A DNA stretch of 64,000 nucleotides from Paramecium octaurelia (GCA_905182995.1 CAJJDP010000113.1:68886-132885); one strand, 5' to 3'. Shown: positions 49,105-61,299, numbered from the stretch's first letter. Notes: a model not told the origin generated them from the letters alone. Numbers and translations are program-made.

Positions 49105-50341
49105 ATGAGTAAAGGCTTTGGAAAAGAATTAAAAGAAGATTTTGTAATTGAATCTGGATACACTTGTGTTAATCATAGTAGCTTTGGGTACATTCCAAAA
49201 TCTGTCTTAAAACAAAGAATTGAGAATTAGAAGAGATTTCTAGAAAATCCGGATAGCTTTATTCGATTTTTAGTTCCAAAGGAGTCCCCAATAGCAAGAA
49301 GAACTGCAGCAGACTTTTTGAATGCAAACTTTAATTAATGTTTTTTCACTAGTAATTCAGCTGAGTCCATGAACAGCATAATGAAAGGTAATTCATCTTG
49401 AATAGTATTGAGGTCTGGGGTTTTCTGATAAGGATACAATATTGTATTTGAATATTGCCTACCCAATGGTGTAGAATGTGATAAAATACATGAATACTCA
49501 TGACAAAGTGAATACGTGTAGGATAGAACTTAAAGTGGAGGATTTGGATAAGGAAATAATCCTATCGTTGATAGAGGGTAAGAATACGTATATTTGAATA
49601 GAAAATATGAAGACAAAGAAGATAACGGTAGCCATTTTGGATAATATTTCGTCGCTGCCCTCAATAAAATTGCCAACTAAGGAGTTTGTAGAATTATGCA
49701 AGAAATATGACGTAATAAGCATAATAGATGGGGCTCATGGTGCAGGAATCAGTGAAATCAACCTCAAGGACTTAGACCCTGATTTTTTTTTTACGAATTT
49801 AAACAAATGGGCATTCTGTCCATGCAGTGTTAATTTATTATATATGAAGGAGAAATATTTGAATTAAATACATAACAATACGATTTCAGTATTTTACGGA
49901 GCTGGAATTGAGAAGGAATTTGAATATTACGGAACTAGGGATGCAAGTGTAATACTATCAGTGGTGGACGGAATAAATTATATTAACTAATTTGGTCTTC
50001 AAAACATTATTTAATATTGTGAAAATTTAGCTTGGGAAGGCAGTGAATTGGTTGCAAAGATTTGGGAAACTGAATTGATGGTTAAAGACAAAACCATGCA
50101 TTCTGCTATGGTAAATGTATTGGTGCCACACAAGGATCACTCTTACGTATTGGAATGCTAGAGAACAGTTAGAATATCTTTATTATTTTGATAGTGCTTT
50201 GAAATACACAATGTATTAGTAGTTGTCTTTGAGTTCGATGGAAGATCTTGGGCTAGATTTAGTGCAAGCATTTATAATGGTTTGGAGGACTACGAGTATG
50301 CTGCACAGTAATTCTTAAATGTGTTAAGGAAAGAGAGATGA
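49105..50341 (+). CDS. PLP-dependent class V aminotransferase / isopenicillin-N-epimerase-like enzyme
   Basis: About 380 residues. Start MSKGFGKELKEDFVIESG. N-terminal 'CVNHSSFGYIPKSVL' is the substrate-entry segment of this subgroup (LNHGSFG). 'IIDGAHGAG' holds the Asp that binds the PLP ring nitrogen. 'TNLNKWAFCPCSVNLLY' holds the Schiff-base Lys (family LHKW..CPKG). 'YYGTRDAS' follows. Introns are near 49388, 49579 and 50169; the first ends in GAG or shifts the frame and is not fully resolved. Closest in layout to fungal and bacterial Cys-desulfurase-like and hercynylcysteine lyase enzymes. The real substrate is unknown. The 3' end is 43 bp from the 3' end of the ammonium transporter. Confidence 0.85.
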
Positions 50342-50384
50342 TAAATAATGTTCTAATTTATAATTTATAATTTATCTAATTGAT

Positions 50385-51905
50385 TCATTTGAATCCAGAT
50401 CTTAATCCTGATCCTAATTAGCTTGATCTAAGATTTCCTAATTCAGTTTATTAAACAAGAGGTACTTCATCTACTTGGTTAGCGAACACGATGGCTTCAC
50501 CCAAACCTAAAATCTATTCGTTTATATTTACATAAAGCTTTATCGATACCAACATTCTCAGTCTCAGCATCAATTCTCAATATACCGAAGCCTTTGAAAG
50601 CTAGAAGTATGATTAATGTGAAGATGGCCACCCAAGCGAAGATGATCAATAATCCCAAGAATTGCTTGCCTAATAACTTAGCTCCAAATCCATAGAATGC
50701 TCCTGCCTTTGTGTCAAACAATGCTGATAACACAATTCCAACAAATCCTGAACCCTATCACAATAGAACATTGATCATTACAAGATAAACTGATACAACC
50801 TCAGCTGGGTCATCGATATGAGCAGCAGGCATAACCTTGGCCAAAAAGCTGTAGATCAAAGCAGCAATAGCTCCATAAAGGAATGCTGTCCATGGTTTCA
50901 TATCATCAGCAGCTGCACTAACTGCAACTAGTCCACAAAGAACTCCTCTGGATAAAGCTGCTAAATTTGAGGTTCCGTATTAGAAGTGTCTAATAACATA
51001 ACTGAAGAATCCTCCTGTGGCTCCAGCAATCAAGGTGTTAACAGCCACTAAACCTTAAACATATTGGGTTTTAGCTCCTTAACTAACAACTCCACCATTG
51101 TAGAATAGCCATCCAGCCAAGACCAACAATGATCCGAATCCAATGTACAATGGAGAATGTCTGTTAAAATCAAGGGTGGCTCCATTATCAAATCTGGCCT
51201 TTCTTGGTTTCAATAACACTGTCAAAATCAATCCTGCAACACCTGCAGCAAAGAAAACAACACCTGCACCTGAGAAATCTTTGTATCCAAGGGTGCTCAA
51301 CCTAGAAATTATTTTCATGCTAATTACCATCCAGCTGCCAATGTCCAATGTGTTAATCCTGCATAAATAAATCCAGAATATAAAACAGAGAAGATGGACC
51401 AACCCAAAAATGTCATTCTTTCAGCTGCTGCTCCTGCCAATATTGCTGTTCCTACTGCTGCACCTGATGCTCGGAAAACTAATTTCAAAATATTTGTTAA
51501 TTTTACCGAAATTTGTATAATCATTTCCATAAGCTGTTGCTTCCCATTTTGCTCCTGCCAATTTTGTTCCTCCCAAGAATTTAGTTTAGAAATCATCTCC
51601 GAAAGAAAAGCCATAGCCAAACTAAATGTAATTACTTTATCAATTACCAACCACCATATTAACACGGTTAAAAATAATCCCAAGAAGACCTTGATTACTA
51701 CTGATTGTGAATTCTTATATCTGACTGATCCTGCACCAATAAATGCAAACCCAACTTATGTCAATATTACTATAAATCCAGAAACCAAAACCCAATCATA
51801 ATCTGGACTCTATGGACTTGGTATACTTGCCAAAGCAGGAACACCAGCTATTTTATTATTATTCTAGGTACCTGCATCTGAATTATGCCTTAAAAGAGAA
51901 CTCAT
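50385..51905 (-). CDS. Ammonium transporter (Amt/MEP/Rh superfamily, Amt type)
   Basis: Polytopic membrane protein that conducts NH4+/NH3. Start MSSLLRHNSDAG. TM1 is 'YDWVLVSGFIVILTQVGFAF'. The family signature is 'RASGAAVGTAILAGAAAERM', followed by 'YAGLTHWTLAAGWL' and 'DFSGAGVVFFAAGVAGLILT' (the DFxGxG..H/G signature). 'HSPLYIGFGSLLVLAGWLFY' (H..L...G...LW..W.GFN-like) and 'GKQFLGLLIIFAWVAIFTLI' with 'GLRIDAE-like ILRIDAETENVGID' close the domain. After an intron near 50520 a cytosolic tail with Gln and Gly residues follows. One expected Asn-rich stretch of canonical 'WFGFNAGS' reads 'WLFYNGGV'. About 11 helices in total and several introns. The plasma membrane is the likely site. Confidence 0.9.
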
Positions 51906-52676
51906 ATCTTCCGTTATTTAAAATAATATTTCAAATAAATTTATTTACTTTCTATTTAAATTGCCTCTAGTATATATATCATACATTCAAAATATATTAT
52001 ATCAAATCAATTTAATAATGTAGATGAGATCCTCAGAAATTATCAATAAATCTGTAATCCTTTTCAATTATATTCGCTATCAATGATAGCATTTCGAATT
52101 GCAAATTGTTTCATATAATATTTAATTTCTATACTAATAAATGTGTACTTTCAACATCTAACATTAAGTAAGGGCTTATAATCATGATACATAAATAAAA
52201 GAACTTGTACAGGAAGTTATAAAAATATTTGAGTTTGTTGTGATATTAAATTAAATCATACCGAATAGTTGAATATAGAAAATATTAAAAACCTATTTAA
52301 TTTAGAGAACTTAAATGGATTATCTAATAAATGATAAAAAAATTGTATGTTAAATATAATTTGAAATTGGTTTAACATTCTTAATCTTCAACATTTGAAA
52401 TCATTTCCACATACAGCATGAGTGATAATAGATAAGGTTCATTGTTTAATGAGATTAATCTAAAACCAGAAAAATGACAATACAAATTAGAGTCTGAAGA
52501 ATAACATATTGCAATTAGTTATTTTGTTAAAGCTTTCGAAATTGTGAAAATAGATTAAAAATTTAATTCATTACTGCATTGTTTTTTAAATTCATAAGTT
52601 AGATGCTTATTCATAAATTAATTTTGTCTGAAAACATAATACTTATAAACCCCTTTATATATATAATTTAATTTTA
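51906..52676. other. Intergenic with a possible gene relic
   Basis: About 770 bp of AT-rich DNA. The one structured stretch is 52418-52553: ATG, then 'SDNRQGSLFNEINLKPEK', a TGA at 52478-52480, and the same frame continuing 'QYKLESEEQHIAISYFVKAF'. This could be a relic of a small gene with a stop mutation. The rest shows nothing. Confidence 0.4.
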
Positions 52677-53792
52677 ATGTCTTCAGTTTAACATTATTTG
52701 TTGAGGAGGTCTATTACAGTAAACAAAAATGGCAATATCTTTACGACTTAACATGAGTTTGATTAATAAAGGCTCTATAGAAATGGAAAGATAGTTCCTT
52801 ACTATATAATTGGTAACCCTGAAATTATGGATAAAGAATTAAATAATGCTTCGTAAACACAAGATTCACAAACAAATACAAAAACTATAACTCTATTTCA
52901 CAAAGAGAACAAACCTAAGGTTGCATAAAAACCAAAAAATAGGGTTCTAGAAGGGGATGAATTCATTAAACTTGACATGGAGTTTAGCTAAGTTGAGGAT
53001 GAAATACAATAATTGTAAATCTAATAAAAAAAAGGTCAAATTACTCTCCCCTCATCAAACTTTGGTCAAGCTGATAGAGCAGCTGCTGAGAAAGACAATA
53101 GAATCATGAAATCTTTTGAATAACAATAGAAAAGTTGGGACAAAAGAGTGGTATAGTCAGCATAAAGATGCAAAAGGCAAGTTTCTGAATCTATTTATAA
53201 TAAAATATAAGGAGAAAGAGAAAAAAATGAGGATCGCAAATTGTTAGATTTGATCTAAACGAATGCTGAAAGACACGGTCATAAATTGTGGGTAATAATT
53301 TCTTTATTTTAAGGAAAGGTAATTAAGATCAACCTCAGAAGTACTCGAAACCAACCAAAAAATACAAGCCTAAGGATTGGAAATTATAAAATCAATGAAT
53401 AGTTCAGGTGTTTATAAGAGGCCAAAGAGTTTTATTAAAAGATTTTAAGAAAGACAGGAAAAAGTGAATGAATTAACAGCAAGAGGAAATTCAATTTAAA
53501 ATTTATAGGTAGACTAAATATTTAATTAAAGGTATAAGGATTGAATTAATTAGCTCGAGAAACATCAAGCTTAAATAGAATTATCAAAGATCAAAAGGAA
53601 ATTTATTAAAATATATTAAAAAATAATTAATCAGTTGAATAAATCTCTCATAGGAAGAAATATAAAGCTCCTTTTAAAAAATTTGTTCCTGTAGAAAAGT
53701 AAGGTTCCTCTTAAGATATAATTTCAATTAATTATGATAAAAAGATTTTGGGATAATAAGGAAAATTGGAAATTTATAAATAATTTTTCTGA
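52677..53792 (+). CDS. Hypothetical protein, basic and Gln-rich, possibly ciliary
   Basis: About 355 residues. Start MSSVQHYLLRRSITVN. The N-terminal segment 'NGNIFTTQHEFDQQRLYRNG' and 'KIVPYYIIGNPEIMD' looks like a conserved short domain rather than low complexity. A Lys/Gln/Glu-rich helical region follows ('QADRAAAEKDNRIMKSFEQQ', 'KWDKRVV'-like) and a basic tail ('SHRKKYKAPFKKFVPVEKQG'). Introns are near 53290 (22 nt, ends AAG) and 53512 (23 nt, ends AAG). No named family is assigned. The aromatic N-terminal motif and basic coil resemble ciliary microtubule proteins, but that is a guess. Stop TGA is at 53790-53792. Confidence 0.68.
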
Positions 53793-54872
53793 ATTTATTT
53801 TATTCTTTTGGATGAATACGGATAATTTAAATAAAATATTTATGTATCATTAAGATATGGTTATATTATAATTAAGTTGTAATCATATTGGTTTTATATT
53901 ATTAATTCATATTAGTATGAATAGAAAATTTCCGCAAGAATAGGCATATCTCTTGAACTCGCTCATTTTATTTTGCTTAATTTAAATGGGATAGTACTTG
54001 TATTAATACATTTACTAATTTATTTATAAGATCAAAACTAAAGTACAAGGAGATATACCTAATAATCTCATACTAAAACAAGAGGATGCTTAATTGCATT
54101 ATCTAATTTTTCATTTATAAATATTTTATCAATTTATAACGGTTGATTTAAATCTAAAAAAATTTTTAAGATATGTCATAAATGCCTCTATTGTGAGTCA
54201 AATGATCTATAATTTATTTATAATTCTTTTTGTTACGTGATGTATTCACAAAGACACTCTTTATGAGAAAATTATATAGTATATAATGTAATTCTAATAT
54301 AAAGTTGAGGTTAGAGTGGTTAAAATAATCAAATGTCTTAACTACTTGTTAATGTATATTTTGGTCCTTATTTCAATTTTCTATAAAGAGACAGATATGA
54401 TTTCCATTGAATTATTTAAAATACCAAATTCAGCAACTTAATAATTTGATCATTTCAAATCTTCAGATTTAAGCTTCAATAATACTAATTTGATTTCTGA
54501 TCAATAGACTCTTGCGATTTGCATATTTTTCAACTTCAATGAGTACTTAATAATACTTAATCGATTAATTTTATAAGATATATTTGGTATAATATTAATG
54601 TATGTTAATTAATTAGTTGATATAATTTTAGGCGTGTTATTTTTATCTAAATAACAAAATCAAGAATCTGATGATATAAAAAGAAGCGAGTTAAAGAAGA
54701 ATCTTGATTATTCTTTGCTTTGAGCTTATCTCTTATTGATTTAACCTATAATTGTGTGTTCAACTCTCACATTTTAAAAGTATTTATCAAAAAGCTTAAC
54801 ATGATTATAATAATGATGGAATAATATATATTAAGGGGAAACTTTAAAATATTAAATTATTTTGAAAATATT
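53793..54872. other. Long AT-rich intergenic region
   Basis: About 1.08 kb without a convincing coding frame, repeat or RNA gene on either strand. It lies upstream of the casein kinase gene. Confidence 0.55.
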
Positions 54873-56136
54873 ATGAATTACATTAACAATCAATATCAGC
54901 TGATAAAGAAATTATCAGCCGGTAGTTATGGAGTAGTGTATGAAGGCGAGAATATTCAAAATAAGGGTTTTGTTGCGATAAAAATAGAGAAGAAGGATAA
55001 ACCTCAAACTTTGGAAAGGGAAGTCTAGGCCTTATCTCGATTGTAAAAAATAACAGGAATCCCTTAAATTTATTGGAATGGAGCTCACAATGGGCAAAAT
55101 ATTCTAGTTATGCAGCTGTTATCTAAGGATTTGGGATACTATTTAAAAGAATATCGAAAATTCAGTCTTAAAACAGTCTTAATGATTGCAGATTAATTAC
55201 TCTTAACTCTAAAGAATATTCATTCGAAATCCATTTTGCACAGGGACTTGAAACCTGAAAATCTTATGTATCATTAGAGATAAGTTTACATTGTGGATTT
55301 CGGCATAAGCAAGATGTACAGGGATAGTAATCAAAAGCACATGTAAATATTTACTGTATGTAACTTGTAGTCCTTTTAGAGATGGTCGACCATTTGTAGG
55401 AACTACTCGATATGCTCCTATTGCTGCTCATAAAGGTCATGAATTGAGTAGAAAAGATGATCTCGAAACATTAATCTACATTCTAGTTCTATTTCTGAAA
55501 GGGTATAAAGAATTTGTTAATTTAGATAAAAGAGTTCTACCATGGCAAAACTAGATACTTTAAAATAACAAAGAGAAATAGAAATTGATTGGGGAGAAGA
55601 AGATTAAGTTGAGCTCTACTGAAATATGTTAGGACTTGCCAATAGAGTTTCAAAAAGCTTTAGAGTAAATAAAATGTGTCTATTTAAGTCATATTAAGAG
55701 TCTCGGTTTCTCTGTAGAACCTGATTATGATTATTTAATAAATTTGTTTAGGAAATTAGGATAAAGACATGGATTTGAGTATGACAATTTATTTGACTGG
55801 TGTAAAGAAGAAGAGATTATTGCTCAGGCTAAAATGACACAATAGAGTGAGAAAATATAGCAGTTTTCACTCAAATGGTAAATATAACAAATAACATCTA
55901 TTAGTTAATCCTTGTAAATACCTTCTACAATGGAATGCCTAGAAAAAAAAGTATCATCTGTTTCAAACATCATATAAAATCCTATGTAGATTTCATAAAG
56001 TGCAGTTATAGTTGAGATCAATTCTGAAGGAACTCTTTCAGATGATAGCACAAATTACCTTTATAATAATTATTAACAACTAGAAAACTTTTCAAATTTG
56101 TATAAAAATCATCTCCAGATTATGAAGGAAAAATGA
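54873..56136 (+). CDS. Casein kinase 1 family protein kinase
   Basis: Start MNYINNQYQLIKKL. Gly loop 'LSAGSYGVVYEGEN', catalytic Lys 'VAIKIEKKD', 'ILHRDLKPENLMYH', DFG 'YIVDFGISKMY', then the CK1 hallmark 'FVGTTRYAPIAAHKGHELSR' with 'KDDLETLIYILVLFLKG' (SIN motif replaced by APIAAHKG, so divergent). The APE motif is absent, as in all CK1. One intron (about 55342-55369) joins 'KHI' to 'PFRDGRPF'. About 410 residues, with a roughly 100-residue Ser/Gln/Asn-rich C-terminal tail after the kinase domain that may be regulatory. CK1 is greatly expanded in Paramecium. A cytosolic or ciliary role is possible. Confidence 0.92.
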
Positions 56137-56965
56137 ACTCTTAATTTATTAACATAATCTTTATTCAATATGGATTGTAAAAAATATATATTAAATTCTA
56201 TATAAGCTATTTTTTGTTGATTCTCTTATGATAATTAAAATGATTTTCATAATTATTAATACTAATATCATATTGTTCATAATAATAATATTAAATAAAG
56301 ATTTTATTTAATAAATTTTTGTTTCCTGTAAATAATATATTGATGTATCTGTTTAAATTTCTTATTTCATATAAATAGCTAATATGTTTGAGGTTAAAAA
56401 AGTCAATTTAAATATATTTTTAAGTTTGTATTATTTTGTTAGAGTGAACAGAAGAAGACAAATAAATACTTTTGACAATATCTTAAATAATTTAATTTGT
56501 TGGTTTTTAAAGAACATTATAAAGTAATGTAGTGCAAAATCAAGAGTTAATCCAATTAGTGCACTGTTTGGAGAAGATATCTCACTTAATAAGTAAATAT
56601 TAATAAAAATGTAATTTCCTTTAAACCAGAATGGTTACAAGAATGATTGAAAAATCAAGAATTCAAATTTATAATCTTTCTATTTGAATAAGTTTAATAA
56701 AAAATTAATCATTTTATTTTAAAAAATTTTCTTTATTGTTCTCTTTAATTAGTCTAGTTTTTTTATAAATGTAAAATAATAAATGATTATAGTAATATCA
56801 AAAGATAGAAACTCAAATTTTCATGAATAAAAATGGAGAGAATAATTAATTGATAAAGTGAGATTGTAATTATTTAATTCGAAACTCTGATATTATTATG
56901 TAATGAATAATGAGTATTATTTTGAATAATAAGTAATTAATATATAATATTACAGAAAAGTAGGT
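56137..56965. other. Intergenic, AT-rich
   Basis: About 830 bp between two same-strand kinase genes. No coding pattern or structural feature was recognised. Confidence 0.5.
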
Positions 56966-57951
56966 ATGATATTAGAATACTAACCAAAAATATTTTCGAA
57001 GGATTAATTCAAAGTCAGATATAAGGATTTGGAAGAAATATATAATGAAGAAATGTCTCCAACTTAAATCGAATTAGGCTATGATAATGAATTGCAACAA
57101 GTATCAGAATAGATAATAAGTAGACAGTCGTCGTTAAACACATTTTTAAAGAACAATTGTTCAATGACATATAAAGAAAATAAGCTTTGATGGAATGTAA
57201 AGTACATTCTTAAATTAAAAATGATCAATTAGTGGAATTATTTGATTGTTTTCAAAGTGAAGAAGAATATACACTAATTTTGGAATACATGAATAATGCT
57301 AACTATTTTAGGGACAAAATTGAAACTGTAATACAATTTACATAATAATTTTTAAAGGAACTTAAGATAATATCAACAGAGGCAAAAATGAAGTCCTACA
57401 TGTCGGATGTGTTGTTGGGACTAGACTACCTGCATACGCAAGGTATTCTACCAATTCTTGGCTAGGATATATTCACTGCGACATTAAATTAGAGAATCTG
57501 TTTTGTGAAAAATTGGAGGATCAAGTGTTTAGAAATGTATTCGACTTTTTTAATTAGGTGAAATTAGGAGACTTAGGATTGGTGCATGATTATGATCTAA
57601 ACACAGGACTAGGTTTGATGCCGGTAAAGTGTGGAACAGCCAATTACATTGCCCCAGAAATTACAAACAATGCTATGGTGACTCCAAAAATAGATATATG
57701 GTCTCTTGGAATTATATTGTATACAATGAGTTGTGGTTATAAACCTACTCAAATTCAAGGGTCGTTCAATCTATTATTATTTTTCTAGATACAAGTATTC
57801 ATAAGGTCCCATACCCTTTAGAAAGTTTGATTGGAAAAAGAGGTCAAAAGAATTATAAAACATAATAACTTTGATGCTTGATATGGATCCAAATAAAAGA
57901 CCATCGTGCCAAGAATTGATGCAGCATTCTTGGTTTGAAATTGATTCTTGA
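56966..57951 (+). CDS. Divergent Ser/Thr kinase without a glycine loop
   Basis: About 290 residues after small introns (about 57101-57123, 57329-57358, 57441-57463 and 57762-57789). Start MILEYQPKIFSKDQF. VAIK-like Lys in 'TVVVKHIFKEQL', 'ALMECKVHSQIKNDQLVELF', 'EYTLILEYMNNANYF', catalytic loop 'GYIHCDIKLENLF' (Cys replaces the Arg of HRD), DLG instead of DFG in 'VKLGDLGLVHDY', 'KCGTANYIAPEI', 'DIWSLGIILYTMSCG', and 'LMLDMDPNKRPSCQELMQHS'. The catalytic Asp and Asn are present, but no GxGxxG precedes the Lys, only 'IELGYDNELQQ'. CAMK/aurora-like in sequence. It may be a 5'-truncated or atypical but active kinase. The frame is intact throughout. Confidence 0.82.
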
Positions 57952-57995
57952 TATTAACAGTGTATTTATTTAATACAAATTTTTTCTTTGCATAT

Positions 57996-58415
57996 TCAGA
58001 TCTACTTGATTTGTCTTTGATCAGGTTCCCAAAATTCGCTGAAGTTAAACCCAAACACTTTATAAAAGAAGCCCCTGTCCTTTCTTTTGAAACTATCAAA
58101 AGTGGGTAATCCAGAAACCTGAGTATTGCATAAGAATAAAATATACCTTTGCATCAATTAATTGTTTCTTATCTCCCTCATAACGATGCTAAAGCAATTT
58201 CGTGTAATCCTCAAACACCTTCTCACAATTTTATTTGCAAACCTCACCATCCACTAACTTTTAACAAGGTTCCAAGCATTTTTGATACTCTACAAATTAA
58301 AAGCGATATGATCATTACTTTCTGATAAATCGAAATACACTTTCATTCTTTCCTGTTGTTCAGATGAATAAACATGATAAACTTCACTTCTTAAAATAAC
58401 TTTTTCTTTTATCAT
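57996..58415 (-). CDS. Small Cys-motif protein (paired C-x3-C), possibly mitochondrial
   Basis: About 120 residues. Start MIKEKVILRSEVYHVYSS. After a 29-nt intron comes 'KYQKCLEPCQKLVDGEVCKQ' and 'NCEKVFEDYTKLLQHRYEGD', i.e. two C-x3-C pairs 8 residues apart flanked by helical charged sequence. After a second intron the C-terminal part is aromatic ('RGFFYKVFGFNFSEFWEPDQ'). Twin C-x3-C motifs are typical of small Tim chaperones of the mitochondrial intermembrane space, but the spacing here is shorter than in Tim8-13, and the aromatic tail is not theirs. It could be a related oxidatively folded protein. Its 3' end is 44 bp from the 3' end of the upstream kinase. Confidence 0.62.
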
Positions 58416-58575
58416 ATATTTAATAAATTATTTTTTAAATAATCAAATTCTTAAGTTATTATATCTCAATGATCTGTTAGAGCTACTAGACCTTTTACAT
58501 GTTATTATTCTTATATTATTACAATTTCATTTAGATAATTATTATATAATAATCTTAAAAAATTATAACAAAGAG

Positions 58576-60401
58576 ATGACATAAGCTATCAATACAGATT
58601 TGTTGTTAAGAATGAGTACTCTCAATTAGGAATTTCATGTGTTAGCTACAAATACAAATTTGTTTATGAGAAATATTTAGGAGGAATTGTTATAACAACA
58701 ATAAGAAAATTAAACTAGTCGATAAATCTGTGATCTTAACTCTTAAGTATCATTTCATTTTAAATAGAGTGTTACTGAATTGAGATGCCATTTGGATTAA
58801 GCGGTTGGAAATCTGTATAGGAAATATGAGGAATAAGTTAATGATAAAATAAAGGAATTCGAAGGCTAATAAAAATAAAAAGAAATTTTAGAATAAAATA
58901 GAATAAAAGAATTAGAGCAAAGATTCAACCAATATGATGATATAATTAAGGAATTAGATAAAAAATGGGAATCTAAATCTAATGATCGTTATATTGCAAG
59001 CATCATTTAAAAGAACTTGTTAACCAACCAAAATATAGGGCAGTTTATTGTCGACAAAGTATTGAAATTAACCGAAGAGACTGTTTAAAATAAACTAAAT
59101 GATTATCAAAAGTTGATTGATGAAAGAATGACAAATTAATTTCATTAGTTGTCTAATTATTAAATTTAGATCAGAAAATGCGAAACCAAGTAAGATGAAT
59201 TGCAAAACCAACTCAATATCTCTAAAGAGTTTCAGATGGACTTTCAAAAATAACAATAAAAAAAACTTTAAGTATTGCAACATCAGAACTCATTATTCAA
59301 AGAAGTAGTGCAACAACAAGTTCATAAGTAAGGATTGTTAATTTAAATTAGTATAATAGAATAGTCAGAGCTAAGCAAAATGAATATGAAAGATCTAAGA
59401 GAATAAATGATTAAGCAATTCGAAGATGCTTCAGTTGGTAAATTAGAGAATAATGAATAAATTATGCATCTGTTAACCTAAGATTAATAAAAAATAAGGG
59501 AACTGGAAAGGAAATAGGATTTGATTTTCAAGAATGAGAATGAGATTAAGTTTAAATTGGAATAGATACAATAAGATTATAGCCAGCAAAACCAGAGAGC
59601 ATTAAATTAAATAGTTACAATGGACAGTGAAATGAAAAATATTAATTCTGCAATAAATGGGATATATGAAAAAATGAATACTATCACTTTAAATCCTTAA
59701 GTAGTACCAGAAAAACAGCCAGAAAAGCCATAAGAGAAATTTAAACCATTACTAATAAGTCAAAAGATATAAAAGTAATTTTGCTTAAAAGATCAAATCG
59801 GATAAATCGAAATTCTGTTCCGACATGTTCAATTACTATTCACTCACATTTGCAAAACCTATAGATATGAATAAAAATTGGAATCTCAAAAATCAAAATA
59901 GAAATCAGATCTAACAAGAAATAATTCAAATGAATAAATCTAATCAGATAGCATGGATCACCCCTAATATGTGTTTTAACATTATTAATAATTATAAAAA
60001 TAGGAATAATTTAAATCGGAGATTCAAAAAACTGATGTACCTCAATAATAGATGATAAGTCCTCAAAATTAATTAAAGATTAACATTCAACCTGTTTATC
60101 AGAACAATGAAGATTACTTTGGAGACACAAGATTATACTTTAATCAAGCTTTGAAACCTCTCTATATTCAAGGGAAATGTAAGAGACTTGTATTATAATA
60201 GAACATGCCATGGATATTCGACCCTAAATAGAGATGCAATAGTTATCTGCGAAAGTGAAGCAAATTTCAAATCTGTTTTGTGATTCTGATTTAAGACAAT
60301 AGTTATTTGAAAATAGTCAAAGTCAAAGACCTGGATCAGGTAAGAAGAGATTACCAAAAATTAATTCAAAAAGTTTTCATTTCTCAAATGATGATTAATG
60401 A
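58576..60401 (+). CDS. Long coiled-coil protein, novel
   Basis: About 590 residues. Start MTQAINTDLLLRMSTLNQ. One intron at about 58744-58764 and one at about 60179-60201. Nearly continuous coiled coil: 'GNLYRKYEEQVNDKIKEFEG', 'TEETVQNKLNDYQKLIDERM', 'TKQDELQNQLNISKEFQMDF', 'QDLIFKNENEIKFKLEQIQQ'. Then a break with Pro/Glu/Lys ('QVVPEKQPEKPQEKFKPLLI'), a short globular-looking part ('IEILFRHVQLLFTHICKTYR') and a disordered C terminus. The Gln content is very high, as in other ciliate scaffold proteins. No family is recognised. Confidence 0.75.
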
Positions 60402-60441
60402 GCATAATTTTTATTTTGTTTATTGGTACTAATTTATGTTA

Positions 60442-61244
60442 TCATTTCTTTGCACCCTATTTGGCAACAGCTTCCATTTTCTTTCTAATTTCTTCTTGAT
60501 CTCCCAAATAATAAGATCCCAAGGACTTTAAATTGCTATCGAATTCATAAACCAAAGGAACACTTGTAGGAATATTCAACTCAAGAATATCTATTTTAAT
60601 ATTACTTGACTATACCTTTCTCAGAGACATTATCTAAGTACTTAACAATGCTTCTTAAGGAATTACCATGAGCAACCACTAAAACATTCTTACCAGCAAG
60701 GATATCTTTAGCAATGTGGTCATGCCAGTATGGAATAACTCTAACAACGGTATCTTTAAGACATTCAGTGAGTGGTAAGGCATCTTTAGGGACATCAGCG
60801 TATCTTCTATCATTGGCTGGATTTCTGGCATCTGTTGGATCCAAAGGAGGAGGTGGGATATCATATGATCTTCTCCAGATTTTGACCTAATCCTCTCCAT
60901 GCTTTTATGCTGTCTCGCTCTTATTTAAGCCTTATAAAGCACCGTAATGTCTTTCATTAAGTCTCCAGGTTTTAGTGACTGGCAAATAGTGGCATCCCAT
61001 TTCTTCAGCTGCATAATTATATGTTTAAATAGCTCTTGTCAACACTGATGTGTAAACCTGATGGAATTAAAATCCTTCTTTCTTCAATAATTATCCAGCA
61101 GCTTTAGCTTCTTCAACTCCTTTTTATGAGAGTGTAACATCGTGCCATCCTGTGAATCTGTTTTCCTTATTCCATTAGGATTCACCATGTCTTAGAAAAA
61201 CTACTCTATATTTGGCTAAAGCATTCTTGAACACTGTTTGCATT
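60442..61244 (-). CDS. PGAM: 2,3-bisphosphoglycerate-dependent phosphoglycerate mutase (dPGM/PGAM)
   Basis: Glycolytic/gluconeogenic enzyme interconverting 3- and 2-phosphoglycerate. Start [20 protein letters not shown]. The catalytic '[20 protein letters not shown]' holds the phosphorylated His; '[15 protein letters not shown]' and '[20 protein letters not shown]' are standard; '[12 protein letters not shown]' binds substrate; the second catalytic His is in '[20 protein letters not shown]'. An intron near 60592-60616 precedes '[19 protein letters not shown]'. About 255-260 residues, the normal dPGM length, so it is of the cofactor-dependent family and not the Mn-dependent iPGM. The short N-terminal extension (about ten residues) is not an obvious targeting peptide. 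Cytosolic. Confidence 0.95.
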
Positions 61245-61299
61245 TTAATAAATTAATTAATTTATTGTACACAATTGTATTATATTGATAATAAGATAT

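Noticed and set aside
51394-51801. Plus-strand ORF of 135 codons
   Set aside because: Antisense shadow of the ammonium transporter's conserved signature region.
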